In this document: positions 18,506 to 30,256 of the stretch, piece by piece
How the letters are laid out: each line of letters starts with the position of its first letter
Position numbering within the stretch: position 1 is the stretch's first letter
Origin: Flammeovirgaceae bacterium
GTDB taxonomy: Bacteria; Bacteroidota; Bacteroidia; Cytophagales; Cyclobacteriaceae
Direction: 5' to 3'
Assembly (NCBI GenBank): GCA_015180985.1
Contig: CP054185.1
Span: 2,479,225-2,543,224 of the forward strand
DNA: 64,000 bases
The notes under the pieces: generated by a model
What the model saw: only the letters and a program-made list of their open reading frames with translations
Told to the model about the DNA's origin: nothing
Databases searched by the model: none
Position numbers and translations under genes: made by a program

Positions 18506-19488
18506 CAGATTGATAAGATTTTTGCAATGCGTAAATCCTCTTCATTTATTGCATGAATACCCGATCGCACTGTTTCGAAGGATGTAAAACTGATTTTATT
18601 ATCCAGTATTCCAACCATAACATCTTGTTTGCCGTTCAGTATTCCTTCAACGGCAGCCACACCCAGTTTACTGGCAAGCACCCTGTCGAAATAAGTGGGC
18701 GAGCCGCCTCGCTGCAGGTGGCCCAGGATGGTAACTTTTATATCAAAGTAGGAGGAACGCTCAGCTACTTTACGTGCCAACTCAAGGGCTCCGCCAATTT
18801 TTGATCCCTCTGCAACCACTACCACGTTTGATTTTTTAGCTGTTTCTTCACCGGGTTTCAGAATGGCATACAGTTCTTCGAATGTCATGTGGTCTTCCGG
18901 AATGATAATGGCGCCTGCACCCCCGGCAATGCCGCTGTTAATGGCAATGTAGCCGGAATTCCTGCCCATTACTTCAACAAAAAATAAGCGGTTATGCGAA
19001 AGCGCTGTGTCGCGTATCTTATCAATGGCCTCTACGGCAGTATTGGTGGCTGTATCGTATCCGATGGTATAATCCGTTCCGGGTATGTCGTTATCAATCG
19101 TTCCCGGAATACACACCGATGGAAGACCGTACTCGTTATAAAAATGGTGTAACCCGGTAAAGCTGCCATCGCCACCAATGGCAATCAGCGCATTGATGCT
19201 GTGCTTTTTTAATTGTTCGAACGCTTTTTTTCTACCCTCGGGTGTGCGGAATTCCTGGCTTCGGGCCGATTTCAGAATGGTGCCGCCTCGTTGAAGAATG
19301 TTACCCACCGAACGGGCTCCCAGCTTAACAATGTCACCCTCAATCATGCCTTCATAACCGCGCATAATGCCAAATACTTCCTTTTTGTAGTAAATAGAAG
19401 CGCGCACAACTGCACGAATAGCTGCATTCATACCGGGGGCATCACCACCGGATGTAAAAACTCCGATTTTCGATATTGTGGTATCCAT
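18505..19488 (-). CDS. pfkA: ATP-dependent 6-phosphofructokinase
   Basis: A 327-residue phosphofructokinase converting fructose 6-phosphate to fructose 1,6-bisphosphate. The N-terminus has the ATP site TSGGDAPGMNAAIRA (near 10-25). GGDGSF (near 103), PGTIDNDIPGTDYTIGYDTA (about 125-145) and VEVMGRNSGYIA (about 165) are the classic catalytic and substrate motifs, including TIDND with its catalytic aspartate. GGD at the nucleotide site indicates the ATP-using type rather than the pyrophosphate type. The ATG at 19488 is preferred to the in-frame TTG one codon earlier. It is followed directly by the ROK kinase gene. Confidence 0.96.
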   Translation of the reverse strand: MDTTISKIGVFTSGGDAPGMNAAIRAVVRASIYYKKEVFGIMRGYEGMIEGDIVKLGARSVGNILQRGGTILKSARSQEFRTPEGRKKAFEQLKKHSINALIAIGGDGSFTGLHHFYNEYGLPSVCIPGTIDNDIPGTDYTIGYDTATNTAVEAIDKIRDTALSHNRLFFVEVMGRNSGYIAINSGIAGGAGAIIIPEDHMTFEELYAILKPGEETAKKSNVVVVAEGSKIGGALELARKVAERSSYFDIKVTILGHLQRGGSPTYFDRVLASKLGVAAVEGILNGKQDVMVGILDNKISFTSFETVRSGIHAINEEDLRIAKILSI

Positions 19489-19544
19489 CAAAATCCGCCA
19501 AAAATAGGGCTTTAAACCGATTTTTTTGTTGCTTCTCTGTGGGG

Positions 19545-21305
<1,761 letters not shown>

Positions 21306-21325
21306 ATTCATATCAAAACAGGCCG

Positions 21326-21358
21326 CAAACTTAACAAGTTTAGGCGTATTCACCCAAA
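21326..21358 (-). promoter_or_regulatory. Bacteroidota-type promoter for tRNA-Met
   Basis: On the minus strand a -7 box TAAGTTTG (21326-21333) fits TAnnTTTG, and a -33 box TTTG (21355-21358) lies 21 bases upstream. The tRNA begins 20 bases after the -7 box. Confidence 0.6.
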
Positions 21359-21419
21359 ACTGATTTTCATTTTGCCTTACCAGAAAATTACTCTAATTTA
21401 AAAACCGGATATGCAAACC

Positions 21420-21821
21420 ATGGCCAAAAAAAGACTACTCGCCAGGGACTATGAAATTCATGCATCGATCAAGATGCTATACCCCTATATTCAGACCGCC
21501 AGCGGATTGGCCGAATGGTTTGCTGATGATGTTAAGGTAAACAACCAGGATAAGACCTATACATTTTACTGGGACAACGAAGAGCACAAAGCCAGGCTGG
21601 TTGCGCACCGAACCAACCATTATGCCCGGTTTGAATTTTTACCTGAAAGTACTGAAGACGAAAAAGACCCTGCTTACTTTGAACTTCGTCTTGAGTTTAA
21701 CGAGTTAACCCAATCGGTATTCCTTAAGGTTACGGATTACTCAGATTTTGATGATCTGAAAGAGCTTGAAGACCTGTGGGACAGTCTGGTTGAAACACTT
21801 CGTAAGATTGTAGGCGGTTAA
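21420..21821 (+). CDS. START-like domain protein (SRPBCC fold)
   Basis: A 133-residue soluble protein of the START/Bet v 1-like group common in Bacteroidota. It has the N-terminal helix and strand with YPYIQTASGLAEWFADDV (typical G-L-x-x-W-F-A-[DE] element), then alternating strands (KTYTFYWDNEEHKARL, YFELRLEFNELTQSVFLKV) and a long C-terminal helix rich in acidic residues. I chose the ATG at 21420 because the protein then begins MAKKR, and a likely promoter (TTTG 21371, TAATTTAA 21394-21401) leaves room for a leader; the in-frame ATG at 21411 would add three residues. The ligand is unknown. Confidence 0.82.
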   Translation: MAKKRLLARDYEIHASIKMLYPYIQTASGLAEWFADDVKVNNQDKTYTFYWDNEEHKARLVAHRTNHYARFEFLPESTEDEKDPAYFELRLEFNELTQSVFLKVTDYSDFDDLKELEDLWDSLVETLRKIVGG

Positions 21822-21899
21822 CATCGGGTAAGAACAAACCGAAACCCACCCATCCCTGTTTATATTTGGCTTGCGATTTGCCTTTGCAGACCTTGCAGT

Positions 21900-23615
21900 A
21901 TGAAAAAACTCGATAAGCTTATTTATACCTCTTTTATCGGGCCGTTTACACTAACCTTTCTGGTGGTGGTCTTTATTCTGCTCACCCAGCATATGCTCAA
22001 GTATTTTGATGACATCATTGGTAAAGGGCTGGGCTGGGATGTTATCGGGCAACTACTGTTTTACTTTGGCGTTTTTATGACCCCCGTGGCCTTGCCGTTG
22101 GCAGTACTACTTTCATCATTAATAACATTCGGAAACCTGGGTGAACACTTTGAACTGACGGCTGTTAAAAGTGCAGGTATATCGCTGCTGCGCGCCATCC
22201 GGCCGATTTTCTTTTTCGTCCTTATCCTTACGGTGGTTGCTTTTTACGTCAACAACAACCTGGTGCCAAAAGCCGCGCTTGAGGCATACAGTTTATTGTA
22301 TGATATTAAGCAGAAAAAGCCAGCACTTGATTTACGCGAGGGCGCATTTTATAATGGCATACCCGATATCAGCATTAAGGTAGATAAACGATATCCGGAT
22401 GGAATTACTATTAAAAATGTGCTGATTTATGATCACCGCAAGCGCGATGGTAACAAAGATGTTACACTTGCCGATTCGGGCCGCATGTACACTATACTCA
22501 ACGAGCGATACCTGAAACTTGAGTTATTCAATGGCTACAATTACTCCGAAGGCTCAAATACCGGGCAGGAAGTGGCCGGCCAGAAACGTAAGCATAATAA
22601 TGAAACGTTTAGCCGAAGCCGGTTTTCAAAAACACAGGTAGTTTTCGATTTATCATCATTCGATTTGAACCGCACGGATAAAAAGTGGTTTCAGGGCAAC
22701 CGCATTATGCGCAACCTCAGCGAACTGAATGGTGATATTGATTCGGTGAATAACGAAATACGTACCCAACGCCTGCAGTATTACAACAACCGGGCAAACT
22801 ATTTTGCCCATATTGAGCGGGGCGAGGAGATTACCATGCCGGTTGAGTTACAGCAAGTTAATACAGTTAACCAATCGCAATGGGAACCGGCTAAAAAACA
22901 GGTGCCCGATCAGCACGCAGTCAACAAACCAGATTCTGTCAGTGAGCAATTCACCATTCAGCAAATCACCAAATCAGATAAGGTTAGGCCCACCCGCAGA
23001 GGATTTTTGAAAGGACTTCGCGATTCTGTAAAAATCGGTCAAGCAACACAGCAGTTTCAGCAGCGACTTGCCCGTACCTACACCGCTTCAGACTCTGTTT
23101 CGTTAGTGATTTCAAAACTGGATAGTCTGCTGGATACACCAGCGGATGCCATCTTATATAGCCAGGCAGCAGCCCGTGCACGCACAACCCGCAGTGAGAT
23201 TTCAAATGCCATCAACACGTTGGATGTATATGTTACCGAGCGAAAGGTATTCGAAATCCAATGGCACAAAATCCTGGCTAATTCATTGGCCTGTATTGCC
23301 ATGTTTTTAATTGGTGCCCCTTTGGGTGCCATTATTAAAAAGGGTGGATTAGGTGTTCCGTTTCTTGTCTCCATCCTTTTTTTCATCATCTACTACCTGT
23401 TAACCATGGCCGGTGAAAAATGGGCGAAACAAGGCATTGTTCCGGTACCCATGGGTGTTTGGGCTGCCGACTTCATTTTATTGATAACTGGCCTGCTATT
23501 TCTACGCCAGGCCCGGTTGGATGCCCGGTTGTTTGATGCCGATGCTTATTTAATTGCATTCGACAAAGCCAAACTGTGGCTGATTAACAAAAGAATCCTG
23601 CCAAAGCCAGTCTAA
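21900..23615 (+). CDS. LptF/LptG (YjgP/YjgQ) family permease
   Basis: A 571-residue inner-membrane protein of the lipopolysaccharide transport permease family, which extracts LPS with the ABC protein LptB. Three helices lie near residues 15-40, 60-82 and 98-120, and three more at about 470-490, 498-520 and 525-545. Between them is a large periplasmic domain; it is longer than in proteobacterial LptG because of a low-complexity insert (about residues 270-400) rich in Gln, Asn and Ser. [13 protein letters not shown] near residue 85 is a conserved cytoplasmic coupling helix. An exact -7 box TATATTTG lies at 21861-21868 without a clear -33 box. Whether it is the LptF or LptG partner cannot be decided. 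Confidence 0.92.
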   Translation: MKKLDKLIYTSFIGPFTLTFLVVVFILLTQHMLKYFDDIIGKGLGWDVIGQLLFYFGVFMTPVALPLAVLLSSLITFGNLGEHFELTAVKSAGISLLRAIRPIFFFVLILTVVAFYVNNNLVPKAALEAYSLLYDIKQKKPALDLREGAFYNGIPDISIKVDKRYPDGITIKNVLIYDHRKRDGNKDVTLADSGRMYTILNERYLKLELFNGYNYSEGSNTGQEVAGQKRKHNNETFSRSRFSKTQVVFDLSSFDLNRTDKKWFQGNRIMRNLSELNGDIDSVNNEIRTQRLQYYNNRANYFAHIERGEEITMPVELQQVNTVNQSQWEPAKKQVPDQHAVNKPDSVSEQFTIQQITKSDKVRPTRRGFLKGLRDSVKIGQATQQFQQRLARTYTASDSVSLVISKLDSLLDTPADAILYSQAAARARTTRSEISNAINTLDVYVTERKVFEIQWHKILANSLACIAMFLIGAPLGAIIKKGGLGVPFLVSILFFIIYYLLTMAGEKWAKQGIVPVPMGVWAADFILLITGLLFLRQARLDARLFDADAYLIAFDKAKLWLINKRILPKPV

Positions 23616-23635
23616 ACGGCTTATTCTCAGGTATT

Positions 23636-23668
23636 TTTGGAGTTTTAAGGCCGTTTGGTGTATCTTTG
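23636..23668 (+). promoter_or_regulatory. Bacteroidota-type promoter for rpsO
   Basis: TTTG at 23636-23639 and TATCTTTG at 23661-23668 fit the -33 and -7 boxes, with a 21-base spacer. The rpsO ATG lies 36 bases after the -7 box. Confidence 0.65.
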
Positions 23669-23704
23669 CCGCCTGAAATAAAAGAAATAAAACCATTTTT
23701 TAAG

Positions 23705-23980
23705 ATGCCATTAACTGCGGAATTGAAAAAGGAGTTGTTTAAGAAACACAGTCCCTCGAAAACTGAAAAAGACAGCGGATCGCCCGAATCGCAGATCGCC
23801 ATGTTTACCAGGCGGATTAACGAGTTAACTGAACACCTGAAAGAGCACAAAAAAGATCATGCTACCCAACAGGGCCTGATGAAACTGGTAGGTAAGCGTA
23901 AAAAGTTGCTCAATTACCTGCAGCGCAACAACATTGAGCGGTATCGGTCAATTATAGCCGAGCTTGACTTAAGAAAGTAA
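23705..23980 (+). CDS. rpsO: 30S ribosomal protein S15
   Basis: A 91-residue ribosomal protein that binds 16S rRNA and helps assemble the platform of the small subunit. It shows the S15 signature [28 protein letters not shown] (split: GSPESQ near residue 26, then the long helix) and [16 protein letters not shown] near residue 65. The ATG at 23705 gives the normal 91-residue length; an in-frame upstream extension is too long and overlaps the promoter. It is followed by a terminator-like hairpin and then pnp, the classic rpsO-pnp order. Confidence 0.97.
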   Translation: MPLTAELKKELFKKHSPSKTEKDSGSPESQIAMFTRRINELTEHLKEHKKDHATQQGLMKLVGKRKKLLNYLQRNNIERYRSIIAELDLRK

Positions 23981-24001
23981 GGGAAATTTTAAGAAAATAC
24001 A

Positions 24002-24036
24002 GGGAACCGGTTTGCTGAGTTCCCTTTTACATTTTT
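24002..24036 (+). terminator. Terminator or attenuator between rpsO and pnp
   Basis: GGGAAC (24002-24007) and GTTCCC (24019-24024) form a 6-base-pair stem with an 11-base loop, followed by TTTTACATTTTT. It may end rpsO transcription or let part of it continue into pnp. Confidence 0.55.
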
Positions 24037-24088
24037 AACCGAAGGCTAAGTCCGGAGTGTGGGACAAGGCCTGCTAACAAGACTTATC

Positions 24089-26233
24089 ATGTTTAACGTA
24101 GTTACAAAAAGCTGTAAACTCCCGGACGGCCGCGAGATTACAATAGAGACAGGAAAACTGGCGCGCCAGGCCGATGGCTCGGTAGTACTGCGCATGGGCA
24201 ATACCATGCTGTTGGCAACCGTAGTTGCCAGGGAAGAAGCGGTTGAAGGAGCCGATTTTATGCCCTTATCCGTAGACTATCAGGAAAAATTTGCTTCCAC
24301 CGGTAAAGTGCCCGGTGGCTTTCTGAAACGCGAAAGTAAACTGTCTGATTATGAAGTCCTGATCAGCCGGTTGGTTGATCGGGCCATCCGGCCCTTGTTT
24401 CCTGATGACTTTCATGCGGAAACACAGGTGATGATTTACCTGATTTCGGGTGATTCTAATGCTTTGCCAGATGCGCTGGCGGCATTTGCTGCTTCGGCCG
24501 CTCTGTCAATTTCTGATATCCCCTGGGGCGGACCGATATCCGAAGTTCGGGTTGCCCGGGTTGACGGCCAGTTTGTTATTAACCCCACGCTCGAGCAAAA
24601 AGAACGTGCCGATATTGACCTGATGGTGGGTGCCTCCATCGACAATATTCTGATGGTTGAAGGAGAGATGAAAGAGGTAAGTGAGTCAGAAATGCTCGAA
24701 GCCCTAAAAGCAGCCCACGAAGCAATTAAGGTACAGTGCCAACTGCAGTTGGATATGGCCAAAGCACTGGGCAAAGAAACCAAACGAGTCTACAATCACG
24801 AGGTAAAAGACGAAGCCCTTAAACAACAACTGGTTGATCTGCTGTACCCCAAAGTGTACGAAGTGGCTAAAAAGCAGATTAAAAATAAAAAAGAGCGCAG
24901 CGCAGCATTTCAGCAGATTCTTGACGATTACCTGGCCACATTGCCCGAAGACACTACCATTAATAAGGATCTGGTAAAGAAGTACTACCACGATATTCAT
25001 AAAAAAGCTGCCCGCGATTTAGTATTGAACGAAGGAATACGCCTTGATGGTCGTAATACCCGGCAAATCAGGCCGATATACACCGAAGTTGATTTACTTC
25101 CTTCAACCCATGGCTCTGCTTTATTCACTCGTGGCGAAACCCAATCGCTTACCACAGTAACCCTGGGTACGAAACTGGACGAACAACTTATTGATGGTGC
25201 CATGTTTAGCGGCTCCAGCAAGTTTATACTTCATTATAATTTCCCCGGTTTTTCAACGGGCGAGGTAAAGCCCAATCGGGGTCCTGGCCGCAGGGAGGTG
25301 GGACACGGAAACCTTGCATTACGAGGTTTAAAGCAGGTTTTACCTCCCGACACCGAAAACCCCTATACCATACGGGTGGTTTCGGATATTCTGGAATCCA
25401 ATGGCTCTTCCTCCATGGCTACTGTATGTGCCGGTTCGCTGGCTCTTATGGATGCTGGTGTGCCTGTTAAAGCGCCTGTTTCGGGTATTGCCATGGGAAT
25501 GATTTCTGATTCCCAATCAGGTAAATACGCAATTCTATCAGATATTCTTGGTGATGAAGACCACCTCGGTGACATGGACTTTAAGACCACCGGCACTGAA
25601 AAAGGCCTTACGGCTTGCCAAATGGACCTGAAAGTTGATGGACTTACCTACGAGGTACTGAAAGAAGCCCTTGAGCAGGCCAAAGAGGGCCGTTTGCACA
25701 TCCTCACTGAAATGAAGAAAACCCTGGCTCAGGCCCGCCCTGACCTCAAACCGCATACTCCGCGTGCCGAAACGGTAATCATTGAAAAGGAGATGATTGG
25801 CGCAGTTATAGGCCCTGGCGGAAAGGTAGTACAGGACATTCAAAATACCACGGGTGCAACTGTAGTTATTGAAGAAGTAAACAATAAAGGAATTGTTAAC
25901 GTATTTGCTGCCAGCAAAGATGTAATGGATGCCGCGTTAAGGCGCATCCGCGCCATTGTGGCCGTACCTGAGATAGGCCAGGTTTACGATGGCAAGGTTA
26001 AATCGATTATGCCGTTTGGTGCATTTGTTGAATTTATGCCCGGAAAAGACGGTTTATTGCATATCTCTGAAATAAAGTGGGAAAGACTTGAAACCATGGA
26101 CGGAGTGCTGGAAGTAGGTGAGGAAATCAAGGTAAAACTGGTTGATGTGGATAAAAAAACCGGCAAATTCAGGTTATCCAGAAAGGTTTTACTGCCAAAA
26201 CCACCTAAAAAGGAGGCCGCTGCCAGCGAATAA
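24089..26233 (+). CDS. pnp: Polyribonucleotide nucleotidyltransferase (PNPase)
   Basis: A 714-residue phosphorolytic 3'-5' exoribonuclease of RNA turnover. Domain order: first RNase PH domain (about 1-145), helical domain (about 145-300), second RNase PH domain (about 310-540, with GQ-type motifs such as FTRGETQSL and [19 protein letters not shown]), KH domain (about 555-615, [11 protein letters not shown]) and S1 domain (about 620-695, [18 protein letters not shown] and GLLHISE). The ATG at 24089 starts [11 protein letters not shown], which is where PNPases of this group begin; an in-frame GTG at 24059 adds ten unlikely residues. It follows rpsO. Confidence 0.97.
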   Translation: MFNVVTKSCKLPDGREITIETGKLARQADGSVVLRMGNTMLLATVVAREEAVEGADFMPLSVDYQEKFASTGKVPGGFLKRESKLSDYEVLISRLVDRAIRPLFPDDFHAETQVMIYLISGDSNALPDALAAFAASAALSISDIPWGGPISEVRVARVDGQFVINPTLEQKERADIDLMVGASIDNILMVEGEMKEVSESEMLEALKAAHEAIKVQCQLQLDMAKALGKETKRVYNHEVKDEALKQQLVDLLYPKVYEVAKKQIKNKKERSAAFQQILDDYLATLPEDTTINKDLVKKYYHDIHKKAARDLVLNEGIRLDGRNTRQIRPIYTEVDLLPSTHGSALFTRGETQSLTTVTLGTKLDEQLIDGAMFSGSSKFILHYNFPGFSTGEVKPNRGPGRREVGHGNLALRGLKQVLPPDTENPYTIRVVSDILESNGSSSMATVCAGSLALMDAGVPVKAPVSGIAMGMISDSQSGKYAILSDILGDEDHLGDMDFKTTGTEKGLTACQMDLKVDGLTYEVLKEALEQAKEGRLHILTEMKKTLAQARPDLKPHTPRAETVIIEKEMIGAVIGPGGKVVQDIQNTTGATVVIEEVNNKGIVNVFAASKDVMDAALRRIRAIVAVPEIGQVYDGKVKSIMPFGAFVEFMPGKDGLLHISEIKWERLETMDGVLEVGEEIKVKLVDVDKKTGKFRLSRKVLLPKPPKKEAAASE

Positions 26234-26303
26234 ACTATTCAGCTAATTTGACAGGAACTAACCTGAGAAACTATATTGTTACCACACTGATTTAAACACA
26301 GGC

Positions 26304-27167
26304 ATGAGACAGTTAAAAATCAGTAAGCAGATTACTAACCGCGAAAGCCAGTCGCTTGATAAATACCTTCAGGAGATTGGCAAGGTGGACCTGCTTACTC
26401 CTGACGAAGAAGTGGAACTGGCCAAGCGCATCAAAGAAGGCGACCAGATTGCACTTGAAAAACTAACCAAGGCAAACCTCCGCTTTGTGGTATCGGTTGC
26501 CAAGCAGTACCAGAACCAGGGCTTGTCGTTGGGCGATCTGATTAACGAAGGGAATCTTGGCCTCATTAAAGCCGCCCAGCGTTTTGACGAGACCCGTGGT
26601 TTTAAATTTATTTCTTACGCAGTATGGTGGATCCGTCAATCCATCCTTCAGGCTTTGGCCGAACAATCACGTATCGTACGCCTCCCGCTGAACCGGGTTG
26701 GCTCCTTGAACAAAATTTCAAAAACATTTTCTGAACTTGAGCAGAAGTACGAACGCGAACCCTCGCCTGAAGAACTTGCCGAAGTGCTTGATGTGACTAC
26801 CGCAGAGGTCGTTGACACGATGAAAATTTCAGGTCGCCATGTTTCCATGGACGCACCGTTTGTACAAGGAGAAGAAAACAGTTTGCTCGATGTACTTGAA
26901 AACGACAGCGAGGAAACACCCGATTCGGGTCTGATGAACGATTCGCTTCGCAAGGAGGTCCAGCGTGCACTCTCAACCCTTACCCAACGCGAGGCTGATG
27001 TGATAACCTTATACTTCGGGCTTAATGGTGAACATGCCATGACCCTGGAGGAAATAGGAGAGAAGTTTAACCTCACACGCGAACGTGTGCGCCAGATAAA
27101 GGAAAAGGCCATCCGCAGGCTCAGACATACCAGCCGGAGCAAGGCTTTAAAACCTTACCTGGGTTAA
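26304..27167 (+). CDS. rpoD: Primary RNA polymerase sigma factor (RpoD/SigA type)
   Basis: A 287-residue sigma-70 factor. Region 1.2 ([20 protein letters not shown]) begins near residue 17, so region 1.1 is missing; this short form is the normal primary sigma factor of Bacteroidota, which reads the TTTG/TAnnTTTG promoters seen in this window. Region 2 contains [23 protein letters not shown] and [13 protein letters not shown]; region 3 follows; region 4 ends with the helix-turn-helix [23 protein letters not shown]. It is a separate gene 70 bases after pnp. A terminator lies directly downstream. Confidence 0.96.
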   Translation: MRQLKISKQITNRESQSLDKYLQEIGKVDLLTPDEEVELAKRIKEGDQIALEKLTKANLRFVVSVAKQYQNQGLSLGDLINEGNLGLIKAAQRFDETRGFKFISYAVWWIRQSILQALAEQSRIVRLPLNRVGSLNKISKTFSELEQKYEREPSPEELAEVLDVTTAEVVDTMKISGRHVSMDAPFVQGEENSLLDVLENDSEETPDSGLMNDSLRKEVQRALSTLTQREADVITLYFGLNGEHAMTLEEIGEKFNLTRERVRQIKEKAIRRLRHTSRSKALKPYLG

Positions 27168-27192
27168 TTTTATCTGTTTTGAAACATTTTGG

Positions 27193-27229
27193 GGGTCTCG
27201 GCTTGTTACAAGTGAGACCCTTTAATTTT
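27193..27229 (+). terminator. Terminator after rpoD
   Basis: GGGTCTC (27193-27199) and GAGACCC (27214-27220) make a 7-base-pair stem with a 14-base loop, followed by TTTAATTTT. The tail also contains TAATTTTG (27223-27230), a possible -7 box for trxB, with TTG at 27203-27205; terminator and promoter would then overlap. Confidence 0.75.
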
Positions 27230-27239
27230 GATACCGATT

Positions 27240-28190
27240 ATGGCTACGAAAGAAAAAGTTGTAATTATTGGCTCCGGCCCTGCCGGTTATACAGCCGCCA
27301 TCTATGCAGCCCGGGCTGGGCTTAAGCCCATGCTCTATGCCGGGGGCCAGCCTGGCGGGCAACTTACCACAACTAACGATGTGGAGAATTTTCCGGGTTA
27401 CCCGGATGGCATCAACGGTCCGCAGATGATGGTAGACTTACAAAAGCAGGCCGAGCGGTTTGGTACGCGCATTCACTATGGCCTGGTAACCTCTGTTGAC
27501 TTTTCGGTGTATCCGCTTAAGCTTATCATTGATGAGAAAGACGAAGTGTTGGCGGATGCCGTGATCATTGCTACCGGTGCCAGTGCCAAATACCTTGGCA
27601 TTCCATCGGAAGAGAAGTTTGCAAACAAAGGTGTTTCGGCCTGTGCGATATGCGATGGATATTTTTATCGCGGCAAGGAAGTAGCAGTTGTTGGTGCGGG
27701 TGATTCAGCTGCAGAAGAGTCAACCTATCTGTCGAAACTTTGCACCAAAGTACATCTGATTGTAAGACGCGATGAGATGCGCGCATCAAAGATTATGCAG
27801 GCCCGCGTTAAAAATACTCCGAACATCGAGATACACTGGAATACAGAAACAGATGAAATATTGGGTGACGATTCAGGGGTTACCGGTGTGCGTGTAGTGA
27901 ATAACAAAACAGGCGATAAGAAGGTAATACCTGTGCAGGGATTTTTCCTGGCTATCGGGCATAAGCCTAATACCGATATTTTCAAGGGCTACCTCGACAT
28001 GGATGAGACTGGTTATATTAAAGTACTACCGGGCTCCACCCGTACCAATGTAGAAGGGGTATTTGCCGTTGGTGATGCGGCCGACAAAGTGTACCGGCAG
28101 GCAGTTACTGCAGCCGGAACAGGTTGTATGGGTGCCCTTGATGCTGAAAAATTTCTGGCCGCAAAAGAAATGGAGTTTGCCCACCCATGA
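27240..28190 (+). CDS. trxB: Thioredoxin-disulfide reductase
   Basis: A 316-residue FAD- and NADPH-dependent reductase. The N-terminal FAD site is IGSGPAGYTAAIYAARA (near 10-27), the redox-active pair is in CAICDGYFYRG (near 136), and the NADPH site is VVGAGDSAAEE (near 153). The second FAD motif VFAVGDAAD lies near residue 280. The ATG at 27240 is chosen; an in-frame TTG at 27228 falls inside the terminator tail. Its stop overlaps the bshB1 ATG (ATGA), linking thioredoxin reduction with bacillithiol synthesis; it could also act on a bacilliredoxin, but its CxxC site fits thioredoxin reductase. Confidence 0.96.
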   Translation: MATKEKVVIIGSGPAGYTAAIYAARAGLKPMLYAGGQPGGQLTTTNDVENFPGYPDGINGPQMMVDLQKQAERFGTRIHYGLVTSVDFSVYPLKLIIDEKDEVLADAVIIATGASAKYLGIPSEEKFANKGVSACAICDGYFYRGKEVAVVGAGDSAAEESTYLSKLCTKVHLIVRRDEMRASKIMQARVKNTPNIEIHWNTETDEILGDDSGVTGVRVVNNKTGDKKVIPVQGFFLAIGHKPNTDIFKGYLDMDETGYIKVLPGSTRTNVEGVFAVGDAADKVYRQAVTAAGTGCMGALDAEKFLAAKEMEFAHP

Positions 28191-28903
28191 AACTCGATAT
28201 TCTGGTATTTTCTGCGCACCCCGATGATGCCGAACTGGGCTGCGGGGGCACCTTGGCAAGGCATGCAGCAATGGGGCACAAGGTGGGTGTTGTTGATTTA
28301 ACCCGTGGCGAACTGGGTACCCGTGGAACACCGGAAATCAGAGCATGGGAGGCTGAAAATGCTTCTAAAATCCTTGGTTTAACCGTGCGGGATAACCTGG
28401 GGCTACCCGATGGCTTTTTCAAAAACGAGGAGTCAGCCCAGCGCCAAGTAATTGCAGCTATCCGGAGGTATAAGCCGGAAATCGTTATTACCAACGCCAT
28501 TTACGACAGGCATTCGGACCATGGGAGGGCAGCCCAACTGGTGGCCGATTCCTGTTTTCTGGCGGGCTTAGCAAAAATTATCACAACCGACAGGGGAGAA
28601 AATCAATTTGCCTGGCGCCCCAAAGCAGTTTACCACTTTATACAGGCCCAACTGATTAAACCCGATATCGTGGTCGATATCAGCGATTACTGGGATAAAA
28701 AGGTGGCATCATACATGGCCTTTGAAAGCCAGATGTTCAACCCGGCCAGCAAGGAACCAAGTACGTATATCTCGTCACCCGAATTTCTGCGTTTGGTTGA
28801 GGCACGTGCAGTTGAATTTGGAAGTGCAATTGGAGCAAAATATGGGGAGGGCTTTACGGTTAGAAGGATACCGGGTGTTAAATTGCTTACCGACCTGCTT
28901 TAA
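28187..28903 (+). CDS. bshB1: Bacillithiol biosynthesis deacetylase BshB1
   Basis: A 238-residue zinc deacetylase of the LmbE/PIG-L fold. In bacillithiol synthesis BshB removes the acetyl group from GlcNAc-malate. The zinc motif is AHPDDAELGCGG (His11, Asp13, Asp14 region) and the third ligand is in DRHSDHGRAAQ (near residue 112). RGELGTRGT and the C-terminal pattern AIGAKYGEGF are typical of the BshB1 clade. It starts inside the trxB stop codon. The rest of the pathway (bshA, bshC) is not in the window. It converges on pdxH with one base between the stops. Confidence 0.94.
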   Translation: MKLDILVFSAHPDDAELGCGGTLARHAAMGHKVGVVDLTRGELGTRGTPEIRAWEAENASKILGLTVRDNLGLPDGFFKNEESAQRQVIAAIRRYKPEIVITNAIYDRHSDHGRAAQLVADSCFLAGLAKIITTDRGENQFAWRPKAVYHFIQAQLIKPDIVVDISDYWDKKVASYMAFESQMFNPASKEPSTYISSPEFLRLVEARAVEFGSAIGAKYGEGFTVRRIPGVKLLTDLL

Positions 28904-28904
28904 C

Positions 28905-29546
28905 TTAAGGTGCTAACCGCCTGATATTCCATTTATTGTCTGTTTTTACAAAAAGTATTCTGTCATGAAGCCGGTTTGGTCTTCCTTGCCAGAATTCAAT
29001 TAAAAACGGTTCAACCTCATAGCCACCCCATTGTTTGGGCTTTGGTATTTCGCCCTCTTTGTAGCGGGCTTCCATTTCAAGGTAACGCGATTCCAGCAAT
29101 TCACGGCTTGAAATCGCTGCGCTCTGCGGGGAGGCCCATGCACCCACCTGTGCTCCCCGCGGACGGCTTCGGAAGTATTCAGTTGAGCGGGCCTCACTTA
29201 TCCTGGCCACGGTGCCTTCAATACGCACCTGGCGTTCCAGTTCGGCCCAAAAGAAATTAAGTGCGCAATAGGGATTCGCATCCAGTTCCCGGCCTTTATT
29301 GCTCTGGTAATTGGTAAAGAAAACAAACTTATCGTTTTCAATGCCTTTCAGCAGCACTACCCGCGAGGTGGGCCTTCCGTTCTCCGTTAGGGTTGAAAGC
29401 GTCATGGCGTTCGCTTCCAGCACATTAGCCGACAAGGCCTCCATAAACCACGCTTCAAAGTGGGCTATGGGGTCATTTCCGACTGTCTCAATATCCAGTT
29501 TTTCCTTTGCGTATTCCCTGCGCAGCGAAGCGATATCGGGTTTCAT
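28905..29546 (-). CDS. pdxH: Pyridoxamine 5'-phosphate oxidase
   Basis: A 213-residue FMN enzyme that oxidises pyridoxamine or pyridoxine 5'-phosphate to pyridoxal 5'-phosphate. Features include RREYAKEKLD at the N-terminus, NAMTLSTL and GRPTSRVVLLKG (FMN binding), FFTNYQSNKGRELDANP, and the C-terminal FWQGRPNRLHDR signature followed by RRLAP at the very end, as is usual for the family. Length and ends are normal. It converges with bshB1 and diverges from the yqgE gene. Confidence 0.96.
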   Translation of the reverse strand: MKPDIASLRREYAKEKLDIETVGNDPIAHFEAWFMEALSANVLEANAMTLSTLTENGRPTSRVVLLKGIENDKFVFFTNYQSNKGRELDANPYCALNFFWAELERQVRIEGTVARISEARSTEYFRSRPRGAQVGAWASPQSAAISSRELLESRYLEMEARYKEGEIPKPKQWGGYEVEPFLIEFWQGRPNRLHDRILFVKTDNKWNIRRLAP

Positions 29547-29629
29547 GACAACTTATTGACTTCAAGTTTAGTCTAATTATTAAAATTTGCTTCGTAGTGG
29601 TACAAGTATTTTATTTCGGCCTTCAAATA

Positions 29630-30205
29630 ATGGATTTCTTCAGGTACAAAAACAAATTGACTCCGGAACGGGGAAGGTTACTCATTTCGGAACCCTTTCT
29701 GCCCGATCCGAATTTTGAACGCACGGTGGTGTTGTTGTGCGAACATAACGAGGAGGGTTCATTCGGGTTTGTGCTGAATAAACCGGCCATGTTAAAGGCC
29801 GGTGAGGTGATGGATGAACTTCAAAACTTTAACCACGAAGTGTATGTTGGCGGGCCGGTACAGCAAGATACACTGCATTTTATTCATCGATCAGCTAAGA
29901 TAGAAAACGGTGAGCCGATTTTAGAAAACATCTATTGGGGAGGAACGTTTGACCAGGTATTGTTACTGGCTGATACCAACCAACTCCGGCCGGATGAAAT
30001 TAAGTTCTTTTTGGGTTACAGTGGTTGGGGGCCGGGCCAATTGAATGAAGAATTAGAGCAGGATTCATGGATTGTTTGTGACTTCGTAACCGAAGAGTTG
30101 TTATTCGAAACGAAACCGGCTTTGATGTGGAGGAAAGCACTGGAGAATATGGGCGGGCGCTATTCGGTTTATGCCAATTATCCGGTTGACCCAAACCTGA
30201 ATTAA
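29630..30205 (+). CDS. YqgE/AlgH family protein
   Basis: A 191-residue cytoplasmic protein of the YqgE/AlgH (DUF179) family. It has GRLLISEPFLPDPNFERTVV near the N-terminus, GFVLNKP, VYVGGPVQQDTLHFIH and FLGYSGWGPGQLNEELEQDSW, all family hallmarks. The start is the ATG at 29630; the longer frame from GTG 29597 adds eleven unconserved residues. The function of the family is not settled; in pseudomonads AlgH was first described as a regulator of alginate genes. It is divergent from pdxH and followed by the DUF349 gene. Confidence 0.92.
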   Translation: MDFFRYKNKLTPERGRLLISEPFLPDPNFERTVVLLCEHNEEGSFGFVLNKPAMLKAGEVMDELQNFNHEVYVGGPVQQDTLHFIHRSAKIENGEPILENIYWGGTFDQVLLLADTNQLRPDEIKFFLGYSGWGPGQLNEELEQDSWIVCDFVTEELLFETKPALMWRKALENMGGRYSVYANYPVDPNLN

Positions 30206-30256
30206 CCAATTTTAGTAAATTTACCCATATTTGCCCTTTAACAGTGGACAATAACC

